Positions 37,796 to 48,236 are shown, numbered from the stretch's first letter. The stretch is 64,000 bases of DNA from Gracilibacillus sp. YIM 98692 (GCF_010993965.1 NZ_WIXM01000006.1:128529-192528), one strand, 5' to 3'. Program-made: numbers and translations. Notes: generated by a model from the sequence alone, not told the origin.

Positions 37796-38245
37796 TTAGA
37801 GCATATCCAGAAACTTGTCCTTCAATTGTTCAGCTTCTGCGGTTGTTTTACAAATAATTAAAATTGTATCGTCACCGCAAATAGTGCCAATGATTTCATC
37901 CCATCCTAAGTTATCAATTAATGCTCCTATTGCATTGGCATTGCCGGGTAAGGTTTTCATCACAATAAAATGAGTAGCAGTATCTATGCTAATAAAAGCA
38001 TCCATAATAGAACGCTTCAATTTATTTAATGGGTTAAACTTTTGGTCCGCAGGTAAACTGTACTTATATCTACCATCTGTAGTAGGCACTTTCACCAAAT
38101 GTAATTCCTTAATATCTCTAGAAATTGTCGCTTGGGTAATCGCATAACCTTGATTACGTAATGTTTCGACTAATTCATCTTGAGTTTCAATCTCTTGGTC
38201 TGTAATTAACTCCCTTATTTTTATATGTCGTTGTGCTTTATTCAT
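37796..38245 (-). CDS. argR: Arginine repressor ArgR/AhrC
   Basis: Arginine-sensing regulator that represses biosynthesis and activates catabolism of arginine. The 149-residue protein has an N-terminal winged helix ([19 protein letters not shown]) and a C-terminal hexamerisation/arginine-binding domain with the GDDTILIIC motif. It lies between tlyA and recN, as in B. subtilis ahrC. Confidence 0.95.
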   Translation of the reverse strand: MNKAQRHIKIRELITDQEIETQDELVETLRNQGYAITQATISRDIKELHLVKVPTTDGRYKYSLPADQKFNPLNKLKRSIMDAFISIDTATHFIVMKTLPGNANAIGALIDNLGWDEIIGTICGDDTILIICKTTAEAEQLKDKFLDML

Positions 38246-38284
38246 GAAACTTCCTCCACCATCATATTATTGTAAACATAGGAA

Positions 38285-38309
38285 ATTGGACTACACAGGG
38301 TAGTCCAAT
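38285..38309 (-). terminator. Terminator-like hairpin after tlyA
   Basis: A 9-bp stem ATTGGACTA/TAGTCCAAT lies just downstream of the tlyA stop. The T-run is short, so it may be only partial. Confidence 0.55.
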
Positions 38310-38316
38310 CATGCTT

Positions 38317-39135
38317 CTAATTCAACTCTTGATGTGCTTGTTCTGTCACATCTTCTACAAGGTTCATAATAAATCCATCGTTATCTGCATGAGTTTCCGT
38401 CTTTCTTAACCACGCTAAAAATTCAATATTTCCATCTCCTCCAGTAATAGGTGAATAGGTCAAAGCCTGTACGGAAAAGCCTGTTTCTTTTGCATAGAAT
38501 AAAATTTCTGTTAATACTTGACGATGAATGGATTTATTCCGAACAATCCCTTTCTTACCTACTTGTTCTCTTCCTGCTTCAAATTGCGGCTTTATTAATG
38601 CCACCACATCGCTTTCCATAGCAAGCACTGTATACAAAGGTGGTAAGATTAATTTTAAAGATATAAAGGAAACATCAACAGTTGCAAAGTTTGGAGTGTC
38701 ATATATCAACATGTCTGGTGTTACATGTCGAAAATTAGTACGTTCCATAACCACCACTCTTGAATCGTTTCTTAATTTCCAATCAAGCTGGTTATAGCCA
38801 ACGTCAACCGCATAGCTTAATTTGATACCATTCTGTAAACCGCAGTCGGTAAATCCACCCGTAGAAGATCCGACGTCAATCATGACACGATTCTTTACAT
38901 CGATTGAGAAAAACTGTAAAGCTTTTTCTAACTTTAAACCGCCTCGGCCGACATAAGGAATATCTTTACCTTTAATATCAATTTCAATATCTTCTTCAAC
39001 TTTGGTACCAGGTTTATCCAGTCGTTGTCCTTGTGAAAAGACCAAACCAGCCATTATTGTCCTCTTTGCTTTCTCTCTAGATGAGATTAAGCCCTTGTCC
39101 ACTATTAATTGATCCAATCGAACTTTTTTCACCAT
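38317..39135 (-). CDS. yqxC: TlyA family rRNA 2'-O-methyltransferase (YqxC)
   Basis: A 272-residue protein with an N-terminal S4 RNA-binding domain (about 4-65, VRLDQLIVDKGLISSREKAKR split over the start) and an FtsJ-like methyltransferase domain with SAM motif MIDVGSSTGGFTD. Mycobacterial TlyA methylates 16S and 23S rRNA and has also been called a haemolysin; the Bacillus homologue is less studied. It is 7 bp downstream of dxs and co-transcribed with it. Confidence 0.88.
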   Translation of the reverse strand: MVKKVRLDQLIVDKGLISSREKAKRTIMAGLVFSQGQRLDKPGTKVEEDIEIDIKGKDIPYVGRGGLKLEKALQFFSIDVKNRVMIDVGSSTGGFTDCGLQNGIKLSYAVDVGYNQLDWKLRNDSRVVVMERTNFRHVTPDMLIYDTPNFATVDVSFISLKLILPPLYTVLAMESDVVALIKPQFEAGREQVGKKGIVRNKSIHRQVLTEILFYAKETGFSVQALTYSPITGGDGNIEFLAWLRKTETHADNDGFIMNLVEDVTEQAHQELN

Positions 39136-39142
39136 AATTATA

Positions 39143-41044
39143 TCAAGCCCTTTTTTGCTTTGTCTCGGTTTCGCTTAATAAACGTTTCATCTCTATAATA
39201 ATGTTTTCCTCATTTAACCCAATCTCATCTAACAGTTTACCGACATCTCCATGCTCAATGTATTGATCTGGTATTCCCATCCGTTTAATTTGAGGATGTG
39301 CTTGGTGATTTTCAGCAAACTCTAACACGGCACTTCCAAAGCCACCCTGTAAGATAGCTTCTTCAATGGTCAAAATAGGTATATTTCTCTCAAAGATTTG
39401 CAACAACATTTTTTCATCTAATGGCTTCATAAATCGTGCATTTACTACCTCTATATTAAAACCGTTTTTATGAAAATATTCACTTGCTGCTAATGCCATA
39501 CCAATTGAGGTTCCAAAGGTTAAAATAACTGCATCTTTTCCTTCCTTCAACACTTCCCAAGTTCCAATAGGAATAGATGATAAATCGGAGTCCATTTCCA
39601 CTCCTAAACCATTTCCTCTAGGAAAACGTACAGCTATTGGTCCATTATTATATTCTAATGCAGTATGCACCATATGTTGACATTCATTTTCATCTTTTGG
39701 CATCATTAAAACCATGTTTGGCAGATGTCTTAAATATGCTATGTCAAATACTCCTTGATGAGTTTCACCATCGGCACCTACTAAACCTGCTCGGTCAATT
39801 CCAAATGCAACATTTAGATTTTGACGACATACATCGTGTACAAGCTGATCATAAGCCCTCTGTAAAAAAGTAGAATAAATAGCTAAAAATGGTTTCATCT
39901 TTTGAGTTGCAAGTCCTGCTGCCATTGTTGTAGCATGTTGTTCAGCAATACCTACATCAAATAATTTATCAGGATATTTCTTCTGAAATTTATCCAGCTT
40001 TGATCCTAAAATCATCGCTGGAGTGATCACTGCTAACCGATCATCATTTGCTGCTATTTTTTCCAATGTGTCGCTCACTACTTGACTCCAAGCTGGCGGA
40101 GCATCGACAGGTTTTATTTTCTCCCCTGATTCAATTTTATAAGGACCAACACCATGCCATTTATCTTTTTGATCCGTTTCTGCAGGAATGTAGCCTTTTC
40201 CTTTTTTCGTAATGACATGTACAATTACGGGACCTTCCGTTTTAGATGCGTATTCCAAATTTTCTTCTAAATCTTTAAAATCATGACCATCAACAGGTCC
40301 AAAATAAGTAAAGCCAAACTCTTCAAACAGCATGCCTGGGACCATAAAATATTTCATGCTGTCTTTCATACGCTCAGCAGTTTGTGCAATTTTACCACCA
40401 ACAGCTGGAATGCGTTTCATTAACACCTCTAATTCGTCTTTTACCTTATTATATTTCCCTGCACTTCTCATTCTACCTAATGCCTTATGCAATGCACCTA
40501 CGTTACCTGCAATAGACATTTCGTTATCATTTAATATAACGGTCATATTCTTTTTCTCATGTCCAATATGATTTAACGCTTCTAATGCCATTCCACCAGT
40601 TAAAGCTCCATCACCTATAATTGGCACTACAGCATGATTATCTCCCTTTAAATCTCTGGAAACAGCCATTCCCATTGCTGCTGACAAGGATGTTGAACTA
40701 TGACCTGTTTCCCAAACATCATGTTTACTTTCTCGCATTTTCGGAAAACCACAGAGCCCCTTATACTGTCTCAATGTATCAAACTGGTTTGTTCTTCCTG
40801 TCAAAATTTTGTGAATGTAAGACTGATGACCAACATCAAAAATTAGCTTATCAGTTGGACTATTAAAATGTTTATGTAAAGCTAAAGTTAACTCTACAAC
40901 TCCTAAATTAGCCCCTAAATGTCCGCCAGTCACCGATAATTTTTCAATTAAAAACTGGCGTATGCTTTCTGCTAACACTTCCATTTCTTCTGTTGTTAAT
41001 TTTTTTAAAAAATGAGGATGGTTAATTTTGGTTAGATCCATCAT
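39143..41044 (-). CDS. dxs: 1-deoxy-D-xylulose-5-phosphate synthase
   Basis: First enzyme of the MEP isoprenoid pathway: joins pyruvate and glyceraldehyde-3-phosphate using ThDP. The 633-residue protein has the GHQSYIHK His, the ThDP motif [32 protein letters not shown], and [15 protein letters not shown]. Two adjacent ATG codons lie behind GGAGG; the second (41041) has the better spacing and corresponds to MDL in B. subtilis. It lies 34 bp downstream of oapA and next but two to ispA, so isoprenoid synthesis genes flank the OLE locus. Confidence 0.95.
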   Translation of the reverse strand: MMDLTKINHPHFLKKLTTEEMEVLAESIRQFLIEKLSVTGGHLGANLGVVELTLALHKHFNSPTDKLIFDVGHQSYIHKILTGRTNQFDTLRQYKGLCGFPKMRESKHDVWETGHSSTSLSAAMGMAVSRDLKGDNHAVVPIIGDGALTGGMALEALNHIGHEKKNMTVILNDNEMSIAGNVGALHKALGRMRSAGKYNKVKDELEVLMKRIPAVGGKIAQTAERMKDSMKYFMVPGMLFEEFGFTYFGPVDGHDFKDLEENLEYASKTEGPVIVHVITKKGKGYIPAETDQKDKWHGVGPYKIESGEKIKPVDAPPAWSQVVSDTLEKIAANDDRLAVITPAMILGSKLDKFQKKYPDKLFDVGIAEQHATTMAAGLATQKMKPFLAIYSTFLQRAYDQLVHDVCRQNLNVAFGIDRAGLVGADGETHQGVFDIAYLRHLPNMVLMMPKDENECQHMVHTALEYNNGPIAVRFPRGNGLGVEMDSDLSSIPIGTWEVLKEGKDAVILTFGTSIGMALAASEYFHKNGFNIEVVNARFMKPLDEKMLLQIFERNIPILTIEEAILQGGFGSAVLEFAENHQAHPQIKRMGIPDQYIEHGDVGKLLDEIGLNEENIIIEMKRLLSETETKQKRA

Positions 41045-41078
41045 GGAATCCTCCCTATTCTAATTCAATATTTTGTAC

Positions 41079-41657
41079 TTAATTATTTGACAATACTTTT
41101 ATTTTAAATTTTTCTTCAATAAATGCAATTATTTTCCCAACAAGAAATATAATATTTGTTGATGCATTTATGGCAAAAAATTTCCCTAACGCTTTACCGC
41201 CCACTGTTAATGCAGCAACTAAGCTTGTTAACACAACAGATATAGTAAGATGAAAGGAAGTGCCATCTGCATAACCAAAATTGTTGGATATTTGTAACAC
41301 GACTATAGCAGATGCTGTACCACTTATTATACCAGAAATATCTCCAATTACGTCATTACAAAAAGTTGCAAATCGATCTGCATTCCGTACAATTAAAATC
41401 GCTTGCTTGGAACCGCTTACCTTCTCTGCTGCCATTGCATGAAATGGTACTTCATCTGCTGCAGCCGCAGCAATTCCCAGCATATCAAAAAAAACTCCGG
41501 TAAATACAATAACAAAAACAATCAACAAGCCAATAATCGACATAATACCGCTTAAGACAGAAGAAGATACAACTGAAAAAATAGCCGCTAACACAAATGT
41601 GATAACGGCAATACTTATACTGAATTTTATAGACCTTTTTAATTGTGATTTATTCAT
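41079..41657 (-). CDS. oapA: OLE-associated membrane protein OapA
   Basis: A 192-residue membrane protein with about four to five hydrophobic helices (roughly 11-33, 37-60, 105-125, 137-158 and 165-185). It carries the motif D102-V-I-G-D106. OapA binds OLE RNA and holds it at the membrane in Bacillus halodurans, where a DxxxD motif at nearly the same place is essential for function. The assignment rests on this motif, on length, and on location directly between a long structured noncoding stretch and dxs. Expression is expected together with OLE RNA and dxs. The OLE complex is linked to cold, ethanol and magnesium stress. Confidence 0.85.
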   Translation of the reverse strand: MNKSQLKRSIKFSISIAVITFVLAAIFSVVSSSVLSGIMSIIGLLIVFVIVFTGVFFDMLGIAAAAADEVPFHAMAAEKVSGSKQAILIVRNADRFATFCNDVIGDISGIISGTASAIVVLQISNNFGYADGTSFHLTISVVLTSLVAALTVGGKALGKFFAINASTNIIFLVGKIIAFIEEKFKIKVLSNN

Positions 41658-41694
41658 ATGCTTACCTCATCATTTAATTAATAAAATTATGTAC

Positions 41695-42299
41695 ATGGAA
41701 TGGTCATTCAAAAGGTAAAAACTGCGGCTTAGGTCCAGTAGGTTTTCCCAAGTAGGTACCGAGTGTTGCCACTCTGGCGGTTCCCCTTTAAACCTACCTT
41801 AGCGTTGTCACCAACAGCTAGACTGGATTGCCACTTAGTCCGCACTATAATCCCTTTTAAATGTCCATTTGGAACAGTCTAGGAGATTTCCTCAACAATC
41901 TTTGACCATTTCCTAGCCTCTTTTGCAGTACGAATTTCATACAGAAAAACTTGTACTTAATAGTGGCCATCTATTAAGTAAAGCTAAGAGCTGTAATCCC
42001 CTTCGTACCACTCAAGGCAGGCTACGCTACGCATAAGAATTTCATATCCTATTACGTAGGTTCATACCCCATTCCATTCTTTTTCCTTGGCTAAGGAAAA
42101 AAAACAGATATGGGCCTCCGCGGAAGAAGGGTCTTCGCCCACATGCCTTTGTGGATCGCCCTCCAACCTTAACTCCCAGCATCGACCCAAGGCTGGGCGC
42201 CTCAAGCCAACACAAGGAACTTCATCGATATGCCCTTTGGCGGATTTTTAGGCCCGCCTTCAGAAATGGAGGATTGACTAGAATACTGCACCATCCCAT
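41695..42299 (-). ncRNA. ole: OLE RNA (ornate, large, extremophilic)
   Basis: The 685 bases between ispA and oapA hold no gene but a clearly structured, GC-richer RNA. The 5' end AUGGGAUGGU (42290-42299) pairs over 10 bp with the 3' end ACCAUUCCAU (41695-41704), enclosing 605 nt, the size known for OLE RNA (about 610 nt). Internal hairpins include GGCGG/CCGCC, CCCAGC/GCTGGG and UUCCUU/AAGGAA, and a purine-rich core reads GGAGGGCGATCCACAAAGGC. The order ispA-RNA-oapA-dxs is the known OLE synteny. I identify it from context, size and structure, not from a covariance model. Exact ends are inferred from the closing stem. Confidence 0.88.
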
Positions 42300-42342
42300 C
42301 TCGTTACTTTAAATATAACATATGTTTTAATTTTTCTCAATA

Positions 42343-43227
42343 TTACAAGTCTCTATCACTTAAATAATCAGTCAGACACTCCAGCTTTGAGCCAATAAGT
42401 CCTACTTCATGTAAATATTGCTTTGCCTTTTGCACATAATAGTTTTTACGAGATATAGCTCCTTCTAGTCCTAACAATGACGTGTATGTATTTTTATCAT
42501 TTGTTACATCACTTCCAGCTGGCTTCCCCATTATCGTTTCATCACCAATCACGTCTAATATATCGTCTTGAATTTGAAATATTAGTCCAATGCAGTCGCC
42601 AAACTCTTTGATCTTTTCAATCACCTCTTCCGATTCTCCCGCTAAATAACTACCTATTTCAACTGCATAAGATAACAATCTACCTGTTTTCAAATGATGA
42701 ATATGTTCCATTTCTGATATACTTATATTTTTCGTTTCTGATTCGATATCCAAAAACTGACCAGCTACCATACCTTCCATCCCACTAGCTTTAGACAGTT
42801 TTTGAACTAGATGAACTTTTTCTTCTGCTGTATAAAAAGGGTTGGAAGAAATAACGTGAAAGCTATTTGTTAATAAAGCATCTCCTGCCAAAATGGCAGT
42901 TGCTTCATCAAATTGTTTATGATTTGTTAATCGTCCTCTACGGTAGTCGTCATCATCCATTGCAGGTAAATCATCATGTATGAGCGAATATGTGTGAATC
43001 ATTTCCAAAGCTATAGCAGCGGGATATATTTTTTCTGCATTGCCATGAAACCCTTCACAGGTTAACTTCATTAGGATAGGGCGTAATCGTTTACCACCTG
43101 CATCAACAGAGTATAAGACAGATTCTTTTAGGCGTTTCGGAATATGTAAATCTGACAAATAAGAATGTATACAATCATTTACCAATGTTTGCTCTTCTTT
43201 TATATAGCTTTTTAACCAATCATTCAC
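42343..43227 (-). CDS. ispA: Farnesyl diphosphate synthase
   Basis: Chain-length 15 prenyltransferase supplying precursors for undecaprenyl phosphate, menaquinone and haem O. The 294-residue protein has the first Asp-rich motif at D85-D86-x4-D91 and the second (QIQDDILD) near residue 220. It also has KRLRP near the N-terminus. It is 5 bp after xseB and ends 43 bases before the OLE RNA, so it may be the promoter-proximal coding gene of the OLE transcript. Confidence 0.94.
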   Translation of the reverse strand: MNDWLKSYIKEEQTLVNDCIHSYLSDLHIPKRLKESVLYSVDAGGKRLRPILMKLTCEGFHGNAEKIYPAAIALEMIHTYSLIHDDLPAMDDDDYRRGRLTNHKQFDEATAILAGDALLTNSFHVISSNPFYTAEEKVHLVQKLSKASGMEGMVAGQFLDIESETKNISISEMEHIHHLKTGRLLSYAVEIGSYLAGESEEVIEKIKEFGDCIGLIFQIQDDILDVIGDETIMGKPAGSDVTNDKNTYTSLLGLEGAISRKNYYVQKAKQYLHEVGLIGSKLECLTDYLSDRDL

Positions 43228-43232
43228 TATTA

Positions 43233-43466
43233 TTAATCCTCCTGCACTTCGAAGGTACTTAATTCCCCTTTTTCATTCACAATTTCTTGTAATTGCTTGT
43301 CCGCTTCTTTTAGCTTTTCATGGCAAATTTTTGAAAGCTTAGAACCTTCTGCATAATATTCCATAGCTTTTTCTAAGGGAACATCTCCTTCTTCCATTTT
43401 GGTTACGATTTCTTCTAATTGCTTTAAGGCTGCTTCAAAAGATAAACCTTTTTCCTTTTCACTCAT
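43233..43466 (-). CDS. xseB: Exodeoxyribonuclease VII small subunit
   Basis: Small subunit of ExoVII, several copies of which coat the XseA helices. The 77-residue coiled-coil protein has the family pattern FEAALKQLEEIVTKMEEGDVPLE interrupted normally. I take ATG 43466, 6 nt after AGGAGTG; a GTG three codons upstream is less likely. It overlaps the xseA stop by 8 bp. Confidence 0.93.
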   Translation of the reverse strand: MSEKEKGLSFEAALKQLEEIVTKMEEGDVPLEKAMEYYAEGSKLSKICHEKLKEADKQLQEIVNEKGELSTFEVQED

Positions 43467-44811
43467 TTGATTCACTCCTGTTCATTTCTTTCACTTCACA
43501 CCGCAATTCACCATTTGTTAATTGTATTGAGATTTCATCACTTTTTTTTACTTGTTCCATTTGCTTTATTATTTCACCATGTTGAGAATAGACAATCGAG
43601 TACCCTCGTTTCATGATTCTAATAGGGTTTAACAGGTCTAATTGTGTAAGCATATTTTCGAATTGTTGATGCTTATCATGACTAATTTGTTTGATGCTTC
43701 TATCAAGTCTTTCGGCCATCAATTTAACTTCAGAATGAAGCTGATCAATCTTGTGATGCGGAGTAACTTGCTTTAAACGTTTCTCTAGATAAGAAAATTG
43801 ATTCAGCTTTTCTTTTTGGATCCTCCGGATCTGTTTATCTGACTGATCTAACAAGCGGTCCAATAGCTGCTCTTTTTCTTCTACTAAACGTAGAGGAAAT
43901 CGAAAAACATATGAGTCTTGAATAGCTTTCAATTTTTGACTTTTTGATTTTTTGTTTTGATCATAGGAATAAGTTAGTCTCTGCTTCAAATGACTAATAT
44001 GCTCTAGTAAATCTTTTTGTGATGGTACCGCTATTTCTGCTGCACCGGTTGGCGTAGGTGCTCTTAGATCAGCTACGAAATCACTTATTGTAAAATCTGT
44101 TTCATGGCCTATTGCTGATATGATAGGAATATCCGATTTGGCAATGGCTCGAGCCACTATCTCTTCATTAAAACTCCACAGCTCTTCTATCGATCCACCA
44201 CCACGACCTAAAATCATGACATCCATATGTTCCAATTGATTCACATACTGGATGGCGTCAACAATAGATCGTGCAGATTGATCCCCTTGAACTAAAATAG
44301 GTACAATTAACACATCAACAATCGGATATCGTCTTTGCAAGGTGATTAAAATATCTTTAATGGCAGCTCCTGTGGGAGATGTTAGGACCGCTAACCTTTT
44401 GGGATAGGTTGGTAATGTTTTTTTTCGAGAGTCTTCAAACAATCCCTCATGATTTAATTTATTTTTTAACTGTTCATAAGCTAGATGCAGAGCTCCTACA
44501 CCATCAGGCTGCATGTCTTGAATGTACAGCTGATACTGTCCTTGAGATTCGAACACACTCACATAGCCCTGCAGTAATACTTTCATTCCGTTTTCTGGAG
44601 TGAATTTAATCCTTCTATTTTGACTATGAAACATTACGGCACGAATGCTAGCACGATCATCTTTTATCGTCATATACATATGACCTCTGCTATGGTGTTT
44701 GAAGTTAGACAATTCCCCTTTTAACCAAATATTGCTCAAATGCTTGTCTACATCAAACTTTTTTTTAATATATTTGGTTAGCGCTGTCACTGTCAAAAAC
44801 TTTGGATCCAA
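43459..44811 (-). CDS. xseA: Exodeoxyribonuclease VII large subunit
   Basis: Catalytic subunit of ExoVII, which degrades single-stranded DNA to oligonucleotides. The protein has an N-terminal OB fold (LTVTALTKYIKKKFDVD, IWLKGELSNFKHHSRGH), the catalytic domain with RGGGSIEELWSFN and SAIGHETDFT, and a C-terminal coiled coil. I place the start at TTG 44811, 5 nt after AAGGTGG. This gives 450 residues, close to the B. subtilis 448. A repeat-borne hairpin lies just upstream. Confidence 0.92.
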   Translation of the reverse strand: MDPKFLTVTALTKYIKKKFDVDKHLSNIWLKGELSNFKHHSRGHMYMTIKDDRASIRAVMFHSQNRRIKFTPENGMKVLLQGYVSVFESQGQYQLYIQDMQPDGVGALHLAYEQLKNKLNHEGLFEDSRKKTLPTYPKRLAVLTSPTGAAIKDILITLQRRYPIVDVLIVPILVQGDQSARSIVDAIQYVNQLEHMDVMILGRGGGSIEELWSFNEEIVARAIAKSDIPIISAIGHETDFTISDFVADLRAPTPTGAAEIAVPSQKDLLEHISHLKQRLTYSYDQNKKSKSQKLKAIQDSYVFRFPLRLVEEKEQLLDRLLDQSDKQIRRIQKEKLNQFSYLEKRLKQVTPHHKIDQLHSEVKLMAERLDRSIKQISHDKHQQFENMLTQLDLLNPIRIMKRGYSIVYSQHGEIIKQMEQVKKSDEISIQLTNGELRCEVKEMNRSESNE

Positions 44812-44849
44812 TGTAACCACCTTCTTTTTATTTACACTTAGCAAAAAGG

Positions 44850-44922
44850 AGCTGTACTAAAAGCCAGCTCACTGTACACATAACCGGAATATACTCACTT
44901 AAGTCAAGCATATTCCAGTGTC
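44850..44922 (-). repeat. Short terminator-bearing repeat, copy 1
   Basis: Lies in the 224-base gap between folD and xseA and shares about 45 bases with 62230-62335: AGCTG....AAAAGCCAGCTC, then ...TGTACAC....GGAATATA...ATATTCCAGT. On the minus strand AGCTG/CAGCT followed by CCTTTTTG looks like an intrinsic terminator or attenuator just ahead of xseA. Confidence 0.65.
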
Positions 44923-45035
44923 TAAAATATCTAACTCATCTGCAAACTTGCTTTTCAAGACAACTCCTTTTTTACACAATAATGTTTTATCACGTTGAAC
45001 TATCGTACTTATGCCCCACTGATGGAAGTTTTTCT

Positions 45036-45899
45036 TTATACATTCTGAATATCATTGGCTTTTTTAGCAGACTTGATCGTATTGTGTAATAACATCGTAA
45101 TTGTCATGGGGCCTACACCTTTTGGAACTGGAGTTATATAGCTTGCTTTTTGCTTAGCTGATTCAAAATCCACATCGCCCGTTAAGGAACCATCCTCTAC
45201 TCGGTTCACACCTACATCAATGACAACAGCTCCTTCTTTAATATGGTCGCCATTAACAAAATGTGTTTTCCCGACAGCAACGATTAAAATATCCGCTTCT
45301 TGAATAAATTTCTCCATATCCTTCGTTCTTGAATGACAATATGTAACCGTAGCATTTTCATTTAAAAGAAGTTGACCTACAGGCTTACCTACAATATTAC
45401 TTCTACCAATTATAACAGCATGTTTTCCTTCTAAGGAAATCTCCTTCGATTTCATCATTTGAATAATTCCATAAGGGGTACAAGGGAAGAACGTATCTTT
45501 CCCTGTCATCATCCGACCAATATTAATTGGATGAAAACCATCGACATCTTTTTCTGCTGATATAGCCTCAATTACTTTTTGTTCGTCAATATGATCTGGA
45601 AGAGGTAATTGAACAAGAATACCATGTACAGATTCTTTTTGGTTCAACTGATCAATAAGATCTAATAATTCTTTCTCCGGTGTCGATTCAGGCAATGAGA
45701 TTAAATCAGAATCTACTCCCACATAATTAGATGCCTTTTGTTTTCCTAATACGTAAGATTTCGATGCAGGGTCCTCTCCAATCAAAATAACCGTAAGGCC
45801 AGGAACTACTCCTTTTTCTCTTAATTTGCTAACTTCATCCTTCATTTGATCTCGCATAGACTGCGCTAATTCACTACCATAGATAACTTCGGCTGTCAT
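45036..45899 (-). CDS. folD: Bifunctional methylenetetrahydrofolate dehydrogenase/cyclohydrolase
   Basis: Converts 5,10-methylene-THF to 10-formyl-THF via methenyl-THF with NADP. The 287-residue protein has the YVLGKQKAS catalytic Tyr/Lys motif, VQLPLPDHID, the Rossmann GRSNIVGKPVGQLL, and the C-terminal TPVPKGVGPMT. It lies 14 bp downstream of nusB and is probably co-transcribed. Confidence 0.95.
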   Translation of the reverse strand: MTAEVIYGSELAQSMRDQMKDEVSKLREKGVVPGLTVILIGEDPASKSYVLGKQKASNYVGVDSDLISLPESTPEKELLDLIDQLNQKESVHGILVQLPLPDHIDEQKVIEAISAEKDVDGFHPINIGRMMTGKDTFFPCTPYGIIQMMKSKEISLEGKHAVIIGRSNIVGKPVGQLLLNENATVTYCHSRTKDMEKFIQEADILIVAVGKTHFVNGDHIKEGAVVIDVGVNRVEDGSLTGDVDFESAKQKASYITPVPKGVGPMTITMLLHNTIKSAKKANDIQNV

Positions 45900-45913
45900 T
45901 ATTTCTTCCTCCC

Positions 45914-46294
45914 CTATTTAATCATTTTAGACAAAACGCCATTTATAAATTTGCCAGATTTATCATCACCATATTTATGCGCAATTTCAATCGCTTCATT
46001 TATAACAACACTTTCTGGTGTGTCTACTCCATAATACAATTCATATGTTGCCATTCTTAGAAGTGTTCTTTCTACAGTTGCTAATCGAGAAAGAGACCAT
46101 TTTTCCAAGTGTTTGGATATTTTGCCATCAATTTCATCCTTATTCTCTACGACACCACTAACCAAATTTAAGAGGAATTCATTTTTCTCCTTATTTTCTA
46201 TAATATATTCCATCGATGTTTCTAAGTCAAAATCACTTCCATCTAAAGGGAATAATATTTGTAGTGCTTTTTCGCGTGCTGTTCTTCTTTTCAT
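45914..46294 (-). CDS. nusB: Transcription antitermination factor NusB
   Basis: All-helical RNA-binding protein that joins NusE (S10) on boxA RNA in rRNA antitermination. The 126-residue protein starts [16 protein letters not shown] and ends with [23 protein letters not shown], both hallmark blocks. It lies after yqhY and before folD, as in B. subtilis. The yqhY terminator just upstream implies a separate promoter. Confidence 0.95.
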   Translation of the reverse strand: MKRRTAREKALQILFPLDGSDFDLETSMEYIIENKEKNEFLLNLVSGVVENKDEIDGKISKHLEKWSLSRLATVERTLLRMATYELYYGVDTPESVVINEAIEIAHKYGDDKSGKFINGVLSKMIK

Positions 46295-46395
46295 TATCCT
46301 TTTATAACTCCTTATCTAAGTTATGTTCGCTTTATTCTCCTACAAATCATAACACTTTAAAAGCAGCATTACCAATAAATGATGAAGAAATAGTG

Positions 46396-46432
46396 TAAAA
46401 AGGTCCACACAGATATAAATCTGCTGGACCAT
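46396..46432 (-). terminator. Terminator after yqhY
   Basis: Stem GGTCCA.CAGAT/ATCTG.TGGACC with a short loop, followed on the minus strand by TTTTT. It ends the accB-accC-yqhY unit. Confidence 0.85.
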
Positions 46433-46437
46433 AACTT

Positions 46438-46836
46438 TTAATCGTGTGATTTATTCTCTTCAACATTTTGTTCTAAATGAACACCCACAACATGAATGTT
46501 AATCTCTTTTATATCAATGGCAGTCATATTAGTAATCGCATGACGAATATTATGTTGAATCTTTTCAGCTATTTTCGGAATGGAATAGCCATAATCGATG
46601 ACTATAAAAACATCTATCAACACACTATCTTCCGTTAGTTCTACTTTGATTCCTTTCCCATGTGCCTTTTTTCCTAACCGTTCTACAACCCCGGAAGCAA
46701 TATTACCTCTCATACTGGAAACACCTGGAATTTCAGTAGCAGCAATACCTGCGATAACTTCCAAAACATCCGGAGAAATTTCTACTTTCCCTAAATGAGA
46801 TGGATCACTAACCCTTAACAAGTGATTTTCAGCCAT
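46438..46836 (-). CDS. yqhY: Asp23/DUF322 family protein YqhY
   Basis: A 132-residue Asp23-domain protein: ISPDVLEVIAGIAATEIPGV, a GVSSMRG loop, and a C-terminal INIHVVGV strand. In B. subtilis YqhY is linked to control of acetyl-CoA carboxylase, and mutants acquire acc suppressors. Its position 32 bp downstream of accC and upstream of a terminator supports the same accB-accC-yqhY operon here. Confidence 0.9.
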   Translation of the reverse strand: MAENHLLRVSDPSHLGKVEISPDVLEVIAGIAATEIPGVSSMRGNIASGVVERLGKKAHGKGIKVELTEDSVLIDVFIVIDYGYSIPKIAEKIQHNIRHAITNMTAIDIKEINIHVVGVHLEQNVEENKSHD

Positions 46837-46868
46837 CTTCTTCCTCCTTCATTCAACATAAATTCTTA

Positions 46869-48224
46869 TTACTCATCATCCATTATACTGTATTTTTCTA
46901 AGAATCTTGTATTAAAATCTCCATCTACAAATACCGGATGAACCATCATACGTCTATGAAATGGTATCGTTGTATGGACACCTTCAACAACAAATTCATC
47001 TAACGCACGTTTCATTCGATTGACTGCTTCTTCTCTAGTATTTCCATATGTAATCAATTTAGCAATCATGGAGTCATAATATGGAGGTATTCGATAGCCA
47101 GGATACGCTGCGGAATCCACTCTTACTCCTAAACCACCAGGCGGTAAATAAAAATTTATTAGACCTGCTGATGGCATAAAGTCTTGCTTAGGATTTTCAG
47201 CATTGATACGGCATTCCATCGCCCAACCTTCAAACTGGATATCTTCTTGCTTATAAGATAGTGTCTCACTATTAGCAATTTTAATTTGTTCTTTTATAAG
47301 ATCAACACCTGTGACCATTTCTGTGACAGGATGTTCTACTTGAATTCGAGTATTCATTTCCATGAAATAAAATTTATTTTCCTTCTTATCAAAAATAAAT
47401 TCAATCGTTCCTGCTCCAGAGTAATTTACTGCTTTTGCTGCTCTAACTGCAGCATTACCCATTTCTTGTCTTATTTTATCATCAATAGCAGGTGAAGGAG
47501 TTTCCTCGATCAACTTCTGTAAGCGCCTCTGAACTGTACAATCACGTTCACCTAAATGAATCGCATTGCCATGATTGTCGGCAAGAACTTGTATTTCAAC
47601 ATGACGGAAATCCTCTATAAACTTCTCTAAGTAAACACCTGGATTACCAAATGCTTTTTCAGCTTCATTCTGTGTTACACGAATACCTTTTTGTAAATCT
47701 GCTTCATCACGTGCCACACGGATCCCTTTACCGCCACCTCCAGCTGTGGCCTTAATGATGACTGGAAATCCAATTTCTCGTGCTACCTTTAATCCTTCTT
47801 CCTCATCTTCAATGATTCCGTTAGATCCGGGTACTACTGGTACACCTGCCTCTTTCATTGTTTCTCTTGCAACGTCTTTTGTTCCCATCTTTTGGATAGC
47901 GTATGCACTCGGTCCAACAAAAGTAACATTACACGCTTGGCAAATCTCTGCAAAGTCTGCATTTTCTGATAAAAAACCGTAACCAGGATGTATAGCATCT
48001 GAATCTGTTAAAGTGGCAACACTCATAATATTCGTGAAATCTAAATAACTATCCTTACTTAGCTTCGGTCCGATACAATATGCTTCATCTGCTAACTGTA
48101 CATGTAAAGCTTCCGAATCGGCTTCAGAATATACAGCCACTGTTTCTATACCCATCTCTTTACATGTTCGAATGATTCTTACTGCTATTTCTCCGCGATT
48201 CGCAATTAAGAGCTTCTTAATCAC
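46869..48224 (-). CDS. accC: Acetyl-CoA carboxylase, biotin carboxylase subunit
   Basis: ATP-grasp enzyme that carboxylates biotin on AccB, the first step of fatty-acid synthesis. The 451-residue protein begins with [17 protein letters not shown], and has the glycine loop [26 protein letters not shown], and a C-terminal biotin carboxylase domain. It is 12 bp downstream of accB. It is longer by a few residues than E. coli AccC, which is normal for Bacilli. Confidence 0.96.
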   Translation of the reverse strand: MIKKLLIANRGEIAVRIIRTCKEMGIETVAVYSEADSEALHVQLADEAYCIGPKLSKDSYLDFTNIMSVATLTDSDAIHPGYGFLSENADFAEICQACNVTFVGPSAYAIQKMGTKDVARETMKEAGVPVVPGSNGIIEDEEEGLKVAREIGFPVIIKATAGGGGKGIRVARDEADLQKGIRVTQNEAEKAFGNPGVYLEKFIEDFRHVEIQVLADNHGNAIHLGERDCTVQRRLQKLIEETPSPAIDDKIRQEMGNAAVRAAKAVNYSGAGTIEFIFDKKENKFYFMEMNTRIQVEHPVTEMVTGVDLIKEQIKIANSETLSYKQEDIQFEGWAMECRINAENPKQDFMPSAGLINFYLPPGGLGVRVDSAAYPGYRIPPYYDSMIAKLITYGNTREEAVNRMKRALDEFVVEGVHTTIPFHRRMMVHPVFVDGDFNTRFLEKYSIMDDE

Positions 48225-48236
48225 ATTTTCAACCCC

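Noticed and set aside
41312-41503. 63-codon plus-strand frame opposite oapA
   Set aside because: Shadow frame; oapA has a ribosome site, helices and the DxxxD motif.
41658-42342. T-box or other amino-acid leader before oapA/dxs
   Set aside because: There is no T-box motif or specifier layout; length, closing stem and synteny fit OLE RNA better.
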